Of a stretch of DNA of 64,000 nt, positions 49,701 through 58,541 are shown one piece after another (within the stretch, counting starts at the first letter, position 1; each line of letters starts with the position of its first letter). This stretch comes from Paracyclopina nana (lineage: Eukaryota; Arthropoda; Copepoda; Cyclopoida; Cyclopettidae), in contig JAGUCH010000001.1 of the NCBI GenBank assembly GCA_019096065.1, forward strand, positions 15,252,001-15,316,000, in the 5' to 3' direction. A program made the translations under genes and the position numbers. The notes under the pieces are model-generated. The model searched no databases. It was not told where the DNA came from and saw only the letters and a program-made list of their open reading frames with translations.

Positions 49701-52700
49701 CAGGTTTTTTCATCATTACCAGGTGACGGATATTTTAAAAATAGGGTAGTACAAAACCTGTCTCCTGGTAATGAATTAAAAAATATGCTAAGGATCGGGC
49801 CTTTAGCAAAGTAACGCTATTTTAAAAATAGCTCATGGCATAAAATGTATTTGAGTAGCATATGAATTTTGAAGCTTTTTCGCTTCAGGCCTTGAAAAAT
49901 CAATGCTCAGATATGCATACCATTAAAATCAAACTCCTTGTTGCAGTGCGCGCGCAAGTGCCCTAACTAAAATATATATTTTCAACACCTTCGTTGCAGG
50001 TTATCATTTTGCTGATTTTATTGGTTCTAAGGAAACGAATTAAACTAGTGGTCCAGCTGTTCAAAGAGGCTGGCAAAGCTGTACATTCAATGCCTTTGAT
50101 TCTTTTGCAGCCTTTGATGGTAAGGCTCTTTGATTAACTAAATGTAAATCATTTTGAGCACAGAGCGTAAAGGCATGCAGATTGTTCCACCTTCAACACC
50201 GGAGAAAACAAGCATTCACGCAAATCGAGCCCATGTTTCAACGGGTGCCATCATTTTGTCCGAAAATTTGCGGTATAGATGTACTTTAGTCGAAAAGATT
50301 TGCCTAGTTGTTTTTAGTCCGACTCATTTTTGTTGATACTATCTCCGACCAAACCTATCTAGTTGTACTATCTTCGAAAAATCTAGTTGTACTTTCTTCG
50401 AAAATATCTGCCTAGTTGTATTTGCTCCGTCATTTTAACAGTAGAGGTAAAGATATTTTTTAGGAAATGTATTAATTAAAAGTTTAAGGATGGTATTCAT
50501 CTATCAAGGACAGGATATGATTTGTTGGCAAAAGTTATTTTTAATAAAGTTCTTGAAATAGATTTAACCCCATAAAAGGCATATATGGTAAACTCAATTC
50601 GGAGATAATACTACTAGAAGGGTTCGGACATTTTACTACTGAACAAATTATTTCAGGGGTAGTACAACTAGGCAAAGCATTTCGGAGATAGTACAACTAG
50701 GCGAGTTCGGACATTTTTCAACTGTGCATAATTGGTCCGACATATTGCCACTCAACTTTTCGGAGATAAAACTACTCAACATTTCGGAGATTTTACAACT
50801 AGATTTTCGGACAAAAAATGTTTCACCGTTTCAACTGCCTTGATGATGCCCCATCCGATGCGTCATCGCATGAAAATTCTGTATGCTCTAATAATTGCAG
50901 GACAATCTGTATTCGGCCAGTTAGAACAATGCTCAATACCTTCGATACGAAAGCATTTTTAAGCTGATCAGCGCATTACAGCTAACTTACATCGGGAGAT
51001 ATTTGAAGGCTGAGGCCTAACTCAGTAATTTAATCTTGCCTGATGAAAAATTATGCGTAGCTAGCAATTTCATTTTTAAATACGCAATCGAACACTTTTA
51101 CTTACCTCTAGACATTCGTGGCCTTGGTGATCCTCTCGGGTATCTGGACAATCGCCTTGGCCTTCATTGAAACGGCTGGAGAGCCAAGAACCAATTCCGA
51201 AACCGGATATGTCGAATTCACTAAGGATTCCTTCTGGTTTTGGATCCGTGTTTACCACCTCTTTGGGCTTCTTTGGCTGGCTAATTTCTTTGTGGCGTGC
51301 CAGCACATGGTGATAGCTGGGGCTGTGGCCGGCTGGTACTTTGCAAGGTAACTCCATTTCCGGACTTTAAAGCTAATTTCCACATTGAAGTAGACAAAAA
51401 CGTCAACAAGGCTCCCAAAACCTTTTTAAAGCAAAGCCTAGCGCCTAATTTCTTGGAACAAGGCAATTTAAAAGATTCCAGCTGAGTCGATAAATACAGA
51501 ACGCTGCGCTTCAGCACGAAATCGGATCAGTTCTGAGCCAACTTTTGCTTGATGAAAACTTAATTAAAGCTTTACTCAAATATCGTCTTAAATTGGAATA
51601 TTTCCTTCTTTGTTAAATTGCCTGAGCTTTAGTCTTTACAAAAGTTGAGGTAGCCTTCTTTGGAAATGTAATTGTTGATCAAATTCTTGAAATTCTAAAA
51701 GTGAAATGGCCGGAAAAAACGCCGCTCGCTCTTTGGGTAAGCTCAACTAGTTTTGCTTAGTGATACTTATGTTAAGACCGATTTATGCGAACTCTCGTTG
51801 CTTTTGGGCGTGTCAAATTATATTCACTCCCGCGTTGAAACTTGAAATGGCATTGATAAAATGAAGCCGATTAAGTGGCACATTTTCCTTACCAATTTTG
51901 AGTGGGCGTTCAATTTAAAAAAAAAGAGGAATTGACTTTTCGTAATTGAATTGCAGAGACAAATCCAAGCTCAACTTTCCAATCGTTTCGAGTTTCAAAC
52001 GACTTGTCTTGTACCACTTGGGCTCAGTTGCATTTGGATCATTTATCATCGCCCTTATCCAACTGATCCGCATGATTATGGCATATATCGAGCGAAAGCT
52101 GAAGAAAAGAGGAGGAGCTGCCGGATCCATTTTGACCCCGGTCCTCAAAGTGTGCCAATGCTGCCTCTGGTGCTTCGAAAAGTGCATGAAATTCCTCAAC
52201 AAGAATGCTTACATAGAGGTGGCCATTTATGGCTACAACTTTTGCAAAGCAGCTCAGAAAGCGTTCAGCCTTTTGACGAACAACATTCTCCGAGTGGCTG
52301 CAATTAATTCAGTGGGGACCTTTGTTCTATTCTTGGGAAAACTTGCTGTAGTGGCCTCCACTGTTGTCTGCGGAATCCAGATCATGAATACGCAAAAAGA
52401 AGAAGACAAGGTGAAAAATGCATGGGCCCCCATTTTCCTGGCCGCCATATTTTCATACATGACTGTTGACTGTTTCATAGGGGTTTATGGGGTAAGTTTT
52501 TCTACGTTGTCCTTCCGGAACTCCAGGCATAATTCAGCTTTGATTCGTAGATGGCCATCGATACAATCTTTCTCTGCTTTTGTGAAGACTCAGAAAGAAA
52601 TGACGGAATCAGCAAGCCTTACTACATGAGCAAAGGATTGATGGTAATCAAAAAAGCCGTACTTTTTGTTGGGCACAATGATGCCTCTTTCATTGATCAC

Positions 52701-53558
52701 GCTATGATCAGTTTACCATAGATAATAGTTAAGTAGGAGCAACGCTTATGAAATGTCCATTACATCAATTAAGCAAATGAACGCACGCTAAGTGTGGCTT
52801 GGATATCAAATGTAAAGAGTGAAGCTGAAATTGTACTACGTGCTTACGCATTATCTACGTTTATTCTACATATAAGCTTAACATAGTTGTAATATAAATA
52901 ATTTGCGCGATGATCGCTTTTCAAGTTTGCTCTTCAGAAGTAATTGAATTGAGCTGGCATTCTATCAAGCAAAATTAGACGATTCTTGCCATTTTCATCT
53001 GACTTTTTTACATTTTTTGTCAAGCTGCCCAATTCTGACGAGGCAACGTCACAGCTTGGAGCTCAATGATGAATCGCTCATATTCATTCATCTCTAAATT
53101 CATGCACATTGTAGTTTTCATATCCGGATTGTAATGCACCGTTTATGCATTACAAGGTATTTTTTAGAGATTGACCATTCGTATTCGCTGGTGGCCTTAT
53201 AGCAGGGAAAAGTTCGTCTGAAGAGCAAACATGGATCCTTAAAGGGACGAGAAAATGCAAACATTCGCACCCTTTTTTCACAATCTTCGACTGACGTCAT
53301 AGGCCACGCGCGGCTATTCTTAACTTAATATAATGCTAATTCATGTAGCTCATTACCAACCTTAAGCTCATTCCTACGCAAGCTTACAAGTGCTACTAGC
53401 TTTCCTAATTATAGGAGTTTGTTGAAAACAGCACCAAGGCTTTGGAAGCATTGAAGCAACGTCAGACGACAAACTACAGTAACGCTCCAAATGTGATGAT
53501 GGTGGTACCTGGCCAAAAAATGTCCAACCAAAATGATGGAATGCCTTTGGTGGAATAA
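34786..53558 (+). CDS. Choline transporter-like protein (SLC44A1/CTL1 type), 13 exons
   Basis: Multi-pass choline carrier of plasma and mitochondrial membranes. Exons: 34786-34821, 34878-34994, 35600-35745, 35870-36181, 36230-36384, 47698-47806, 48661-48704, 49021-49175, 50000-50119, 51112-51347, 51957-52491, 52551-52643 and 53415-53558, together 2049 bases, 682 aa. Hallmarks in order: start MGCCGDSTEPE; RGCTDILCLLIFLAYVVGM (TM1); YDVKGDTCGQENPKLA; the Cys-rich extracellular loop (CRKCVDNCPND, LFHRC); TM2-3 in exon 6; KLVVQLFKEAGKAVHSMPLI in exon 9; FFVACQHMVIAGAVAGWYF in exon 10; CCLWCFEKCMKFLNKNAYI in exon 11; DTIFLCFCEDSERNDG in exon 12; EFVENSTKAL at the C-terminus. Intron 5 is 11.3 kb because of a Ty3/Gypsy-type insertion that starts only 42 bases after the donor. 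All exons remain in frame, so the gene is probably still expressed. Confidence 0.95.
35209..35355. mobile_element. 147-bp MITE in SLC44 intron 2
   Basis: Inverted ends GCCCGGTTCCAACAA, with TA on both sides (35207-35208 and 35356-35357). The interior has ACTTATAAGTATAGTA palindromes and a GC-rich centre (GCGCGC). The TA duplication suggests a Tc1/mariner-type origin. Confidence 0.85.
36427..36671 (-). repeat. 3' LTR (245 bp)
   Basis: Runs from TGTAGTAGG to GCTACA on plus. I found no difference from the other LTR at 45421-45665. On minus the element's 3' end precedes it with only a short purine-rich stretch (GTGGGGTGA), a weak polypurine tract. Confidence 0.95.
36690..39119 (-). pseudogene. 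env-like glycoprotein gene of the LTR element, frame-interrupted
   Basis: The first frame (39119-37611) begins with a hydrophobic signal-like segment and continues with a Cys-rich ectodomain (FDCSH, PDECDD, RCHVTLTREVTRCG, SPQACRKAVERGYL). The frame then changes twice, in the areas 37611-37810 and 37358-37440. The last frame (37361-36690) carries a long hydrophobic, likely transmembrane, region followed by a basic cytoplasmic tail. The cysteine spacing recalls class III-like glycoproteins of arthropod chuviruses and of some arthropod LTR elements; this is a family impression, not a search result. With the frames split, this copy should not give an intact envelope protein unless the breaks are sequence errors. 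Confidence 0.75.
39200..41425 (-). pseudogene. pol: RNase H and integrase part
   Basis: This frame takes over from the RT frame near 41345. It contains the RNase H C-terminal part (LRTDHAALQWI, HANADALSR). The integrase follows with its HHCC zinc site (HIHETMGHQG, CRTCQ), the core Asp/Asp/Glu residues (in AIDYVGPLK, HSDRGTHF and NWVERAHRD) and a C-terminal GPW-type GPY/F domain (SGPWTILRKV). A long Pro/Ser-rich tail ends at 39200. The first roughly 30 codons are out-of-frame readthrough and not part of the protein. Confidence 0.9.
41104..42498 (-). pseudogene. pol: reverse transcriptase part
   Basis: The frame is open from about 42498 and has its first ATG at 42471. It shows the RT motifs WCVDYRALNK, FSTLDTTGAFHHVPV, FGLTNAPRTYARLI and the active site YLDDVLIHS, then the RNase H start DTDWSGDNQCVGAVLSQ. 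The useful reading ends near 41345, where the RNase H homology moves to another frame. It also differs in frame from the upstream protease ORF. Confidence 0.93.
42483..43421 (-). CDS. pol: retropepsin-like protease region
   Basis: 312-codon open frame with a retropepsin motif ALIDSGNTWRSVIS (catalytic DSG) near residues 45-58. It lies between gag and RT as expected for Ty3/Gypsy elements and ends at a stop 12 bases before the RT ATG, in a different frame from RT. The C-terminal half (residues about 130-300) has no motif that I recognise. Confidence 0.8.
   Translation of the reverse strand: MEPSITSPNTFTSDKARSFLAHISNINKSYVSEVPIRLNNVKSRALIDSGNTWRSVISSTLATKLGFTKAQLAPLIGETVNTAGQNQSLEILGEVPKPLMLHIGTYPQPFPFRPAVIANLTMDVNLSGPFMKAHDIDQLHSANSLRIRGRMIKLAGGTLNENDSRAINVHAVYTRGETTVGPMSCCAIPAKIPTWARSPHIDGIVEGSGDFMEATELHPWQRALIRPDEKGNCVVGVINTTAEPLIIHNNTRYGQVEGLRRVPTVAKLAAGSYVAKLEGAQTRPQGQYTAEMAQTCIQEFDLENNDNLNTLS
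43436..44391 (-). pseudogene. gag: capsid and nucleocapsid, frame-interrupted
   Basis: The capsid-like part (44391-43717 frame) has an alpha-helical composition with SFQQWRMHIES and LRDPQTRWLVIASKYDTL. The homology continues from about 43830 in a second frame with the CCHC zinc knuckle CYGCGGYGHLKAQC and a Gly/Arg-rich RNA-binding tail (RGRGRGGRGRG). The switch falls near a run of five G on minus (43785-43795), a likely slippage site. It could be a real mutation, a base-calling indel or programmed frameshifting. Confidence 0.85.
44392..45400 (-). other. Long 5' leader of the LTR element
   Basis: About 1 kb of non-coding DNA between primer-binding site and gag. It contains diverged repeats of GACCATTCGGCC and TCACGTGGTGACC-type words (near 44700-45060). 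It probably holds packaging or regulatory signals; no open frame is convincing. Confidence 0.6.
45403..45418 (-). other. Primer-binding site
   Basis: On minus, two bases after the 5' LTR, the sequence is TGGCGCGGGTCGTTGG. It begins with the TGG complementary to a tRNA CCA end. I could not identify the primer tRNA with certainty. Confidence 0.65.
45421..45665 (-). repeat. 5' LTR (245 bp)
   Basis: Appears identical to 36427-36671, indicating a recent insertion. It contains GC-rich direct and inverted words (GCGCGC, CGAGCGCGCG) near its transcriptional centre and a TACTATACTAC-like TATA region. Confidence 0.95.
46435..46503 (-). tRNA. Degenerate tRNA-Arg(TCT)-like sequence
   Basis: On minus there is a good D arm (GCTCAGTGGTAGAGC), an anticodon loop ACTCTAA (TCT) and a T arm CCGAGTTCGATTCTTGG with five pairs. 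The acceptor 5' strand (GTATAGC) does not match the 3' strand (GAACTCC), and the anticodon stem is poor. It is only 69 bases long. Probably a tRNA pseudogene or tRNA-derived SINE fragment in intron 5 of the SLC44 gene. Confidence 0.45.
46875..47096. mobile_element. 222-bp Tourist-like MITE, copy 3
   Basis: Cleanest ends of the family (GGGCCTGTTCACCTGC and its exact complement), TAA at 46872-46874 and 47097-47099. It lies in SLC44 intron 5, in the same orientation as copy 1 but more diverged internally. Confidence 0.92.
47892..48385. mobile_element. 494-bp TIR element in SLC44 intron 6
   Basis: Perfect 19-base ends (TTATGCCCTGTTCATCTAC and its complement), with subterminal TTCGTAA words on both sides. 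The ends resemble those of the 222-bp family (GCCCTGTTCA-CTAC against GGCCTGTTCA-CCTGC), so it may belong to the same superfamily. The 101-codon frame inside (47941-48246, minus) resembles nothing I know and is likely random. Confidence 0.8.
49692..49797. repeat. Short hairpin with about 37-bp arms in SLC44 intron 8
   Basis: The left arm near 49692-49728 (CGATCCATAGCAGG ... CATTACCAGG) pairs with the right arm near 49757-49797 (CCTGGTAATG ... TGCTAAGGATCG), with a few mismatches and a loop of about 28 bases. A small MITE or a pre-miRNA-like hairpin are both possible. Confidence 0.7.
50252..50820. mobile_element. Fold-back element with repeated CTAGTTGTACTATCTCCGAA units in SLC44 intron 9
   Basis: The ends are CATTTTGTCCGAAAAT on the left and ATTTTCGGACAAAAAATG on the right. 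Within the element the words CTAGTTGTAC and TCTCCGAA/TGTCCGAA recur about every 25-50 bases. They lie in one orientation in the left third and in the opposite orientation in the right half, so the halves can fold back. A central unrelated stretch (about 50450-50600) separates them. Confidence 0.75.
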
Positions 53559-53944
53559 TAGAGTAGCAGAATATTTTTATCATGACTGAGAGTGCAACGC
53601 AACAAAAATACACTCCTGTTACTAATCTCCAAATCATGAATATGGAAGGAAGTATATGGTCAGCCAGGTTGAGGCTAAAAAAAGCGAGATAAGCGCTTTA
53701 AAAAAGGTCTCTTATGCATTTACGTCACACGAAAGACTTTTGAAGCGCTTAATCCCATTGTGCCCTAATTGCATTATATTTTGTGAGAACTTTTTGATGA
53801 CCGCTGCCTCTTTTTACTCTCTTTGCTTGGTGAAAGCTGCTGCTCGTTCAATAAGCATATTAGTCATCAAAAATGCGTAGCTTATCTTATCAGCTTTTCT
53901 TTCGTCAGAAACGTTAGATTGCGTACATTATTCAAACTGGGATC

Positions 53945-55024
53945 ATGGGTAATGCACCAAGCCACGGTGAAAAACGAGAAGAAATCCGCCAGATTTACGC
54001 TACTTCGGAGTCGAAAGCTAACCAAGTTATAATTTGGTACACTCAAGATAGGTTGAGTGATAAGACTCGTGAACTTTGCGCTCTATCAGACACAACAAAG
54101 AAGCCGTTTTACTTGTTCAAAAGTGGAAGAAGCATTGGAACTCCTGGAGTTGCCAAGATACTTAGATGCACCTCACCAATTAAGCTGATCAACAAGATCA
54201 ATCCGTCAATGGCTCTTTTGTTGTCCACCATCCTCTCAACTGTAGAATTGATTCCAGACAAGTTCAAGAAGGGTCAAACATGTGCTACTTTAAAGAAACT
54301 GGTGAATCAAACAATAGAAAGGATCCGATTCGGCAAGTCATTAATCAGGATTTTAGGAAAGCTTCAGCATGAAATTCAAAATCAGCTGGCAGCCATAAGT
54401 AAATGCTTTGAGCAACAATATGACTTGGTGAACATTGAAAACATGAGACTTTGGTGTGACTGGGCCAATTTGCATTTGACAACCTTGGCAGTGGCATTTT
54501 TTCAATCTGAATCTGAGCTGTATGACCGTGGTACAATTCAATCTCTGGTCAGCCAATACAAAGAAGATTTTAATCAATTGACCAAGATCCTGAAAGCAAA
54601 TGCTTGCACTAGAGGATTGAAATTCACTTTAAGGGAAGAAGAGTATACCACTCGCCAAAAAGATGACCAAGAAAAAGTTTGGGTTGAGGCAAAATTGAAA
54701 ATTGTGGACCAAGGTTTTCTAGAGGACTCTGGTTATTGGGAATCTTCAGAGCATAAGTTAGATCACGTGTGCCTACATAGAGGTCATCCTAGGTCGTTGG
54801 ATAACTATTCAGTGGGTCTGGTGCGAGACCCAAGATTCTTAGAGGCATGGAGTTGCCCAGTAGAGTGTTTGGGCCCACCTAGATCCTGGTGTGTGAAATG
54901 CCATTTTGTTGCCATTTTGATTCTCAGGTTCAGAGCTGATTTTGACCAACTATTGTCTGAATTTAGCCAAAATTTTGGTACACTTATCGATGGTATCAGT
55001 GAATTTAAGCTTCTTCATACCTAA
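53945..55024 (+). CDS. Orphan protein with N-myristoylation-type start
   Basis: 359-codon open frame beginning MGNAPSHGEKRE, a good myristoylation signal (Gly2, Ser6). The body is mostly helical with KLVNQTIERIRFGKSLIRIL and WCDWANLHLTTLAVAFFQSESELYD. AATAAA signals follow at 55068-55073 and 55097-55102. An in-frame 159-base segment, 54769-54927, has GT...AG borders and an unlike, Pro/Cys-rich translation (HPRSL, CPVECLGPPRSWC). Removing it gives a 306-residue protein with a smoother C-terminus, so a retained intron is likely. I do not recognise the family. It starts 386 bases after the SLC44 stop on the same strand. Confidence 0.7.
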   Translation: MGNAPSHGEKREEIRQIYATSESKANQVIIWYTQDRLSDKTRELCALSDTTKKPFYLFKSGRSIGTPGVAKILRCTSPIKLINKINPSMALLLSTILSTVELIPDKFKKGQTCATLKKLVNQTIERIRFGKSLIRILGKLQHEIQNQLAAISKCFEQQYDLVNIENMRLWCDWANLHLTTLAVAFFQSESELYDRGTIQSLVSQYKEDFNQLTKILKANACTRGLKFTLREEEYTTRQKDDQEKVWVEAKLKIVDQGFLEDSGYWESSEHKLDHVCLHRGHPRSLDNYSVGLVRDPRFLEAWSCPVECLGPPRSWCVKCHFVAILILRFRADFDQLLSEFSQNFGTLIDGISEFKLLHT

Positions 55025-55067
55025 TATCAGTAAGGTACAGTTTTTCGGAAATATTCTCCAAATTGTA

Positions 55068-55073
55068 AATAAA
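55068..55073 (+). terminator. Poly(A) signal of the orphan gene
   Basis: AATAAA lies 44 bases after the stop at 55024, with a second AATAAA at 55097-55102. Confidence 0.6.
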
Positions 55074-55102
55074 TCATTGAGTGGCATAAATGAGTAAATA
55101 AA

Positions 55103-58100
55103 CGATGGCTCGTTGGAGAGTCAGGTTCCTTTGCAGCATTCATGAATTTTTTAGCTATGGTCATTTGACTCATTTCGGGATTTGTGTTTTTCAAGTGCTT
55201 ATATCAGCGCAAAACAGGAAAAAAGCAAAATACTTGTAGAACAGCCAAAAATCCAGAATAAATTATTGCTAACGTTTATTCTGGGAGCTCTGTCTGAGTA
55301 AGAGGATAATGCGAGGTAATTTCGCTAGGTGGCCCTTTCGGTTGTACTCATTATGGGATCCTGATGTGTAGCGCCACCTATTCTATGAATCATAAGGAGC
55401 TTTCCATTGCTAACTTAAGTGAGTTTAGTCGCCTAGAACGCGTAGCATAGAATTACTCACCGCTGAATATGAGGCTTTTTAAGGTAATTTAGAATCGCTC
55501 AAGCAGTAAAAAGTCTATCTTTTTGGCAATGTTTTAATAAGGAAGTTTTCTCGCCCCTAAAAAGACAAGCAGACGCAATAAAAGGTGAAAACGAGTTTTT
55601 TTTTCACCAGGTCAGCATTATTTTACGTTAAAAGTGATCATAAAAGAAAGTCAAGACAACTTTTAGGTCATTTATTTTCATTGCCTTTGCTACTGCTACT
55701 GCTGCTGTCGTAAAAATGATGATTGTATTTTAACGAAAAAGCTTTCTTCTTCTTCTTCTTCTCTGGCTCCTGTTGCATTTGTGAAATTCCAACGTCTTAT
55801 GACTTTGTGAATAAAAGCTTCAGGAGGCTGATGACGGTAATATTTCTCTTTCCCATGTGGGACAAATTCAAGAATGCAAAGCATTTCCCAAAATGTAAAG
55901 CAATGTGCATTCAAAATTTCAAAGTAGAAAAGGGGGGGGGGGCAGTTACATTAAAATTAGCAGTATTCTCGTTGCACTCGTCCATTTGTCCTACTGTTTT
56001 GACAAGAGTCATGTGGGCAGTTTTCGGTTTAAGTGCAGCAGCAACTAAATGGCTAAATGCTCGGCTTTCAGTTTTTGGTGCGGGTAAAAATGGGGGAAAA
56101 TTGTGTGCTGCATCTTGGATTAATGAGACCCCACGAGGTTGCTTCTGCCACCCAATCAATATGTGGGTCAACCTCATCTGCTTTCGGATGTAGTGCAGGC
56201 CAAAAAAGTGTCTTTCTGATAAAGTATTGCCACTCTTTTTGTCTCAAGTGCTGAGGTTTTTGTTGCCGCCGCACCCAGTATCAGTTTTTATTCCGAAATG
56301 TGTAAGCAAAAACCACGCGCTCCTTGACAGCAAAAATCACAACAAATTCGGCTGTCAAGGAAATTGATAAGCCTTTGTTGCGTTTTCCTCTGTAGCCAAG
56401 AGGGAGAAGGTAGGCGGCCTTCTCAGGCCTGTTTTGAGGCCCCTCGCGAGCTTTCCCCCGACCAAGATCATATTTTGTGAGTAAATATGGCTCCTCCTTT
56501 CTCTGGCCAATTTCTGAGCTCAAGACCAATGGCCAGCTTCCATCTTGCGAGGTTATCATATTGTTATTGATCTGACCACGGTTGGAGCAAGTGTGATGGG
56601 GAGAAAGCCGGCCTCTCCAAGAAAGGAGGCTGCGGCTTTGGGCAGGCCATGTTTCACTTACCATATTCCATGCCATAGCCAACTTTCATCTACACCAATA
56701 TAGCTCGTGGCTTTCCCCAATAATGTTGCTGATGCTGCTGCTTCTGCCACTGGTCATCACTGGCCCCAAGCTTGCGATAAATGTATATATGGTTACTTAC
56801 ATAAGCACTTATAATGTTTATTCAGCTACTATACCACTCTTCTCCTTCGTCGTTTGAGCAAACAGACCCTGAGGGTCTGGCCCGGTTCACCTTGCGAGCA
56901 GTAAGTGACAAAAAGAAGGACCATTGTAGTAGATACCATTTTTCCTCTGGGTCTCATGTTTCTGGCAAGATGATTAGAAGAGCCAGTGCATTACTGATTG
57001 AAACTTGATCTCAGTTGTCTTTGTCTTGACAGGCTGAGAATTGAGCTGGGCTCCTTGATTGATATGCCGCTTGTAGCAGCAAATGCATAGTACACATCTT
57101 TCTCGATATCCCCCAGGATGAGGGGACGTCATTCGTTAATCACAGGCCAATGATTATCATAGTACTTAGTATCCAGAATGTGAAAGCATACCAGATATAA
57201 TGCTCAATCGTCCAGAAACTGGGAGAGCTAGTAGCATCAGAATAATGGATGATCACGGAACGAAAGCAGGAAAATTACCCCCAAATTAAGATCAATATGT
57301 GAAATTGCGTACGCACGATGCTACGCGTTTGGAGCGTTTGCGGGGTCAAATGAGATCTTGGTGACGTCCCGAGGGACAGGTCTGCTGGGACACTTTTGGT
57401 CGTACGTTTGTCATGTTTTCTGCTTTCTCCCATCTTTCTTGCTCCATTCTTCCCTTTTGAAGGAATGACCACGCCTCATTCTGCCGTCGATGCTGACATG
57501 GCAGATATGGGCTTGTCTGGAAAAGAAAAGGGGAGATGATGCCAAATTGGAAAGCAGGATGATGACTAGACCAACAGAGCTGACCAGCAGTAATGAATTT
57601 ATCCAATTATGCTACATATTTCTATCTAATTACTAACGTTCAATAACAGGATTTGCAGCAGCTCTGGTATACACGTACGTATATGTGTTTCTTGGGTTTC
57701 CTGCAGTAGCTTAGCTGAATATTTGGCTTTTTATCACATAAATGGCGCATTGTGTGCAGCATAGTGCGTGGTACTTGTTTTGTACTGCGCGTTGCCGGAC
57801 TCTTACAATGCCAGTTGACGTTTCAATTTATTTTCCATTTCCATCTGGAATTGACCCTGGCCATCATCAATTTTGGACCCTTTTCCCCTTTTTTCTTAGG
57901 AATTCAGGACGTACGCGGCTCAGTGTATCGGAGGCTGTTGAGTGATGGAAATGGCCGATACGTGATTAAATTCTGAGATTTGAGGGGAGCAACAATTGAA
58001 ATGGAGCCACCGCTCGAGTGGGTGATGCTTTCGCGTACTATATACTGAGAAGAAGTGCATGAATCCAATAAGGCGCCAGTATACTAATGTCCCGAGGCAT

Positions 58101-58541
58101 GCAATATACCTTTACACAAACTGACCAACTTCTTGATGAACCCTGACAAAACCAAGCCCCAAAGCAAACCGAGAGAGTCTCGCTAATTTTGACCATCTCG
58201 TTAATGACGAGCAATTTCTTGCAAACTTGTTATCTTACCGCAGTAAAAACTCAATAAGCCAAAGGCCATTCGGACAAGCACTTTTTGGACGTCCGCACAT
58301 TCGAAAAAATCTAATTGAAGGAACAGCTCGGCTTTCACTGTATGCCACATTTGATGGGACACGCATAGATAGAAATATCTAGGAAGAGAAGAGTGGGACA
58401 TGCCATATAAACTCACGCTCCTAGCGAAGAAGCCATTTTTTGTGGCTGCTCCCACGTCCAACTTTTCAAGCCGTTCCTCCTTACAGCTAGTATTGCTCTT
58501 CTGCAGCTATAGTATAGTCAGTTGCAAAAAAAGCCATGCCC
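55103..58541. other. Intergenic or intronic DNA without a supported gene
   Basis: Several open frames of 60-160 codons exist (for example 55723-56193 on plus), but their translations are low-complexity or unfamiliar and lack family motifs. A CTT-type microsatellite (55746-55763) and a G run (55931-55940) are present. It may be upstream or intronic DNA of a gene beyond the window. Confidence 0.5.

Noticed and set aside
55723-56193. 156-codon open frame on plus
   Set aside because: Starts in a TTC microsatellite, runs through a poly-G tract, has no family motif and no splice or poly(A) support.
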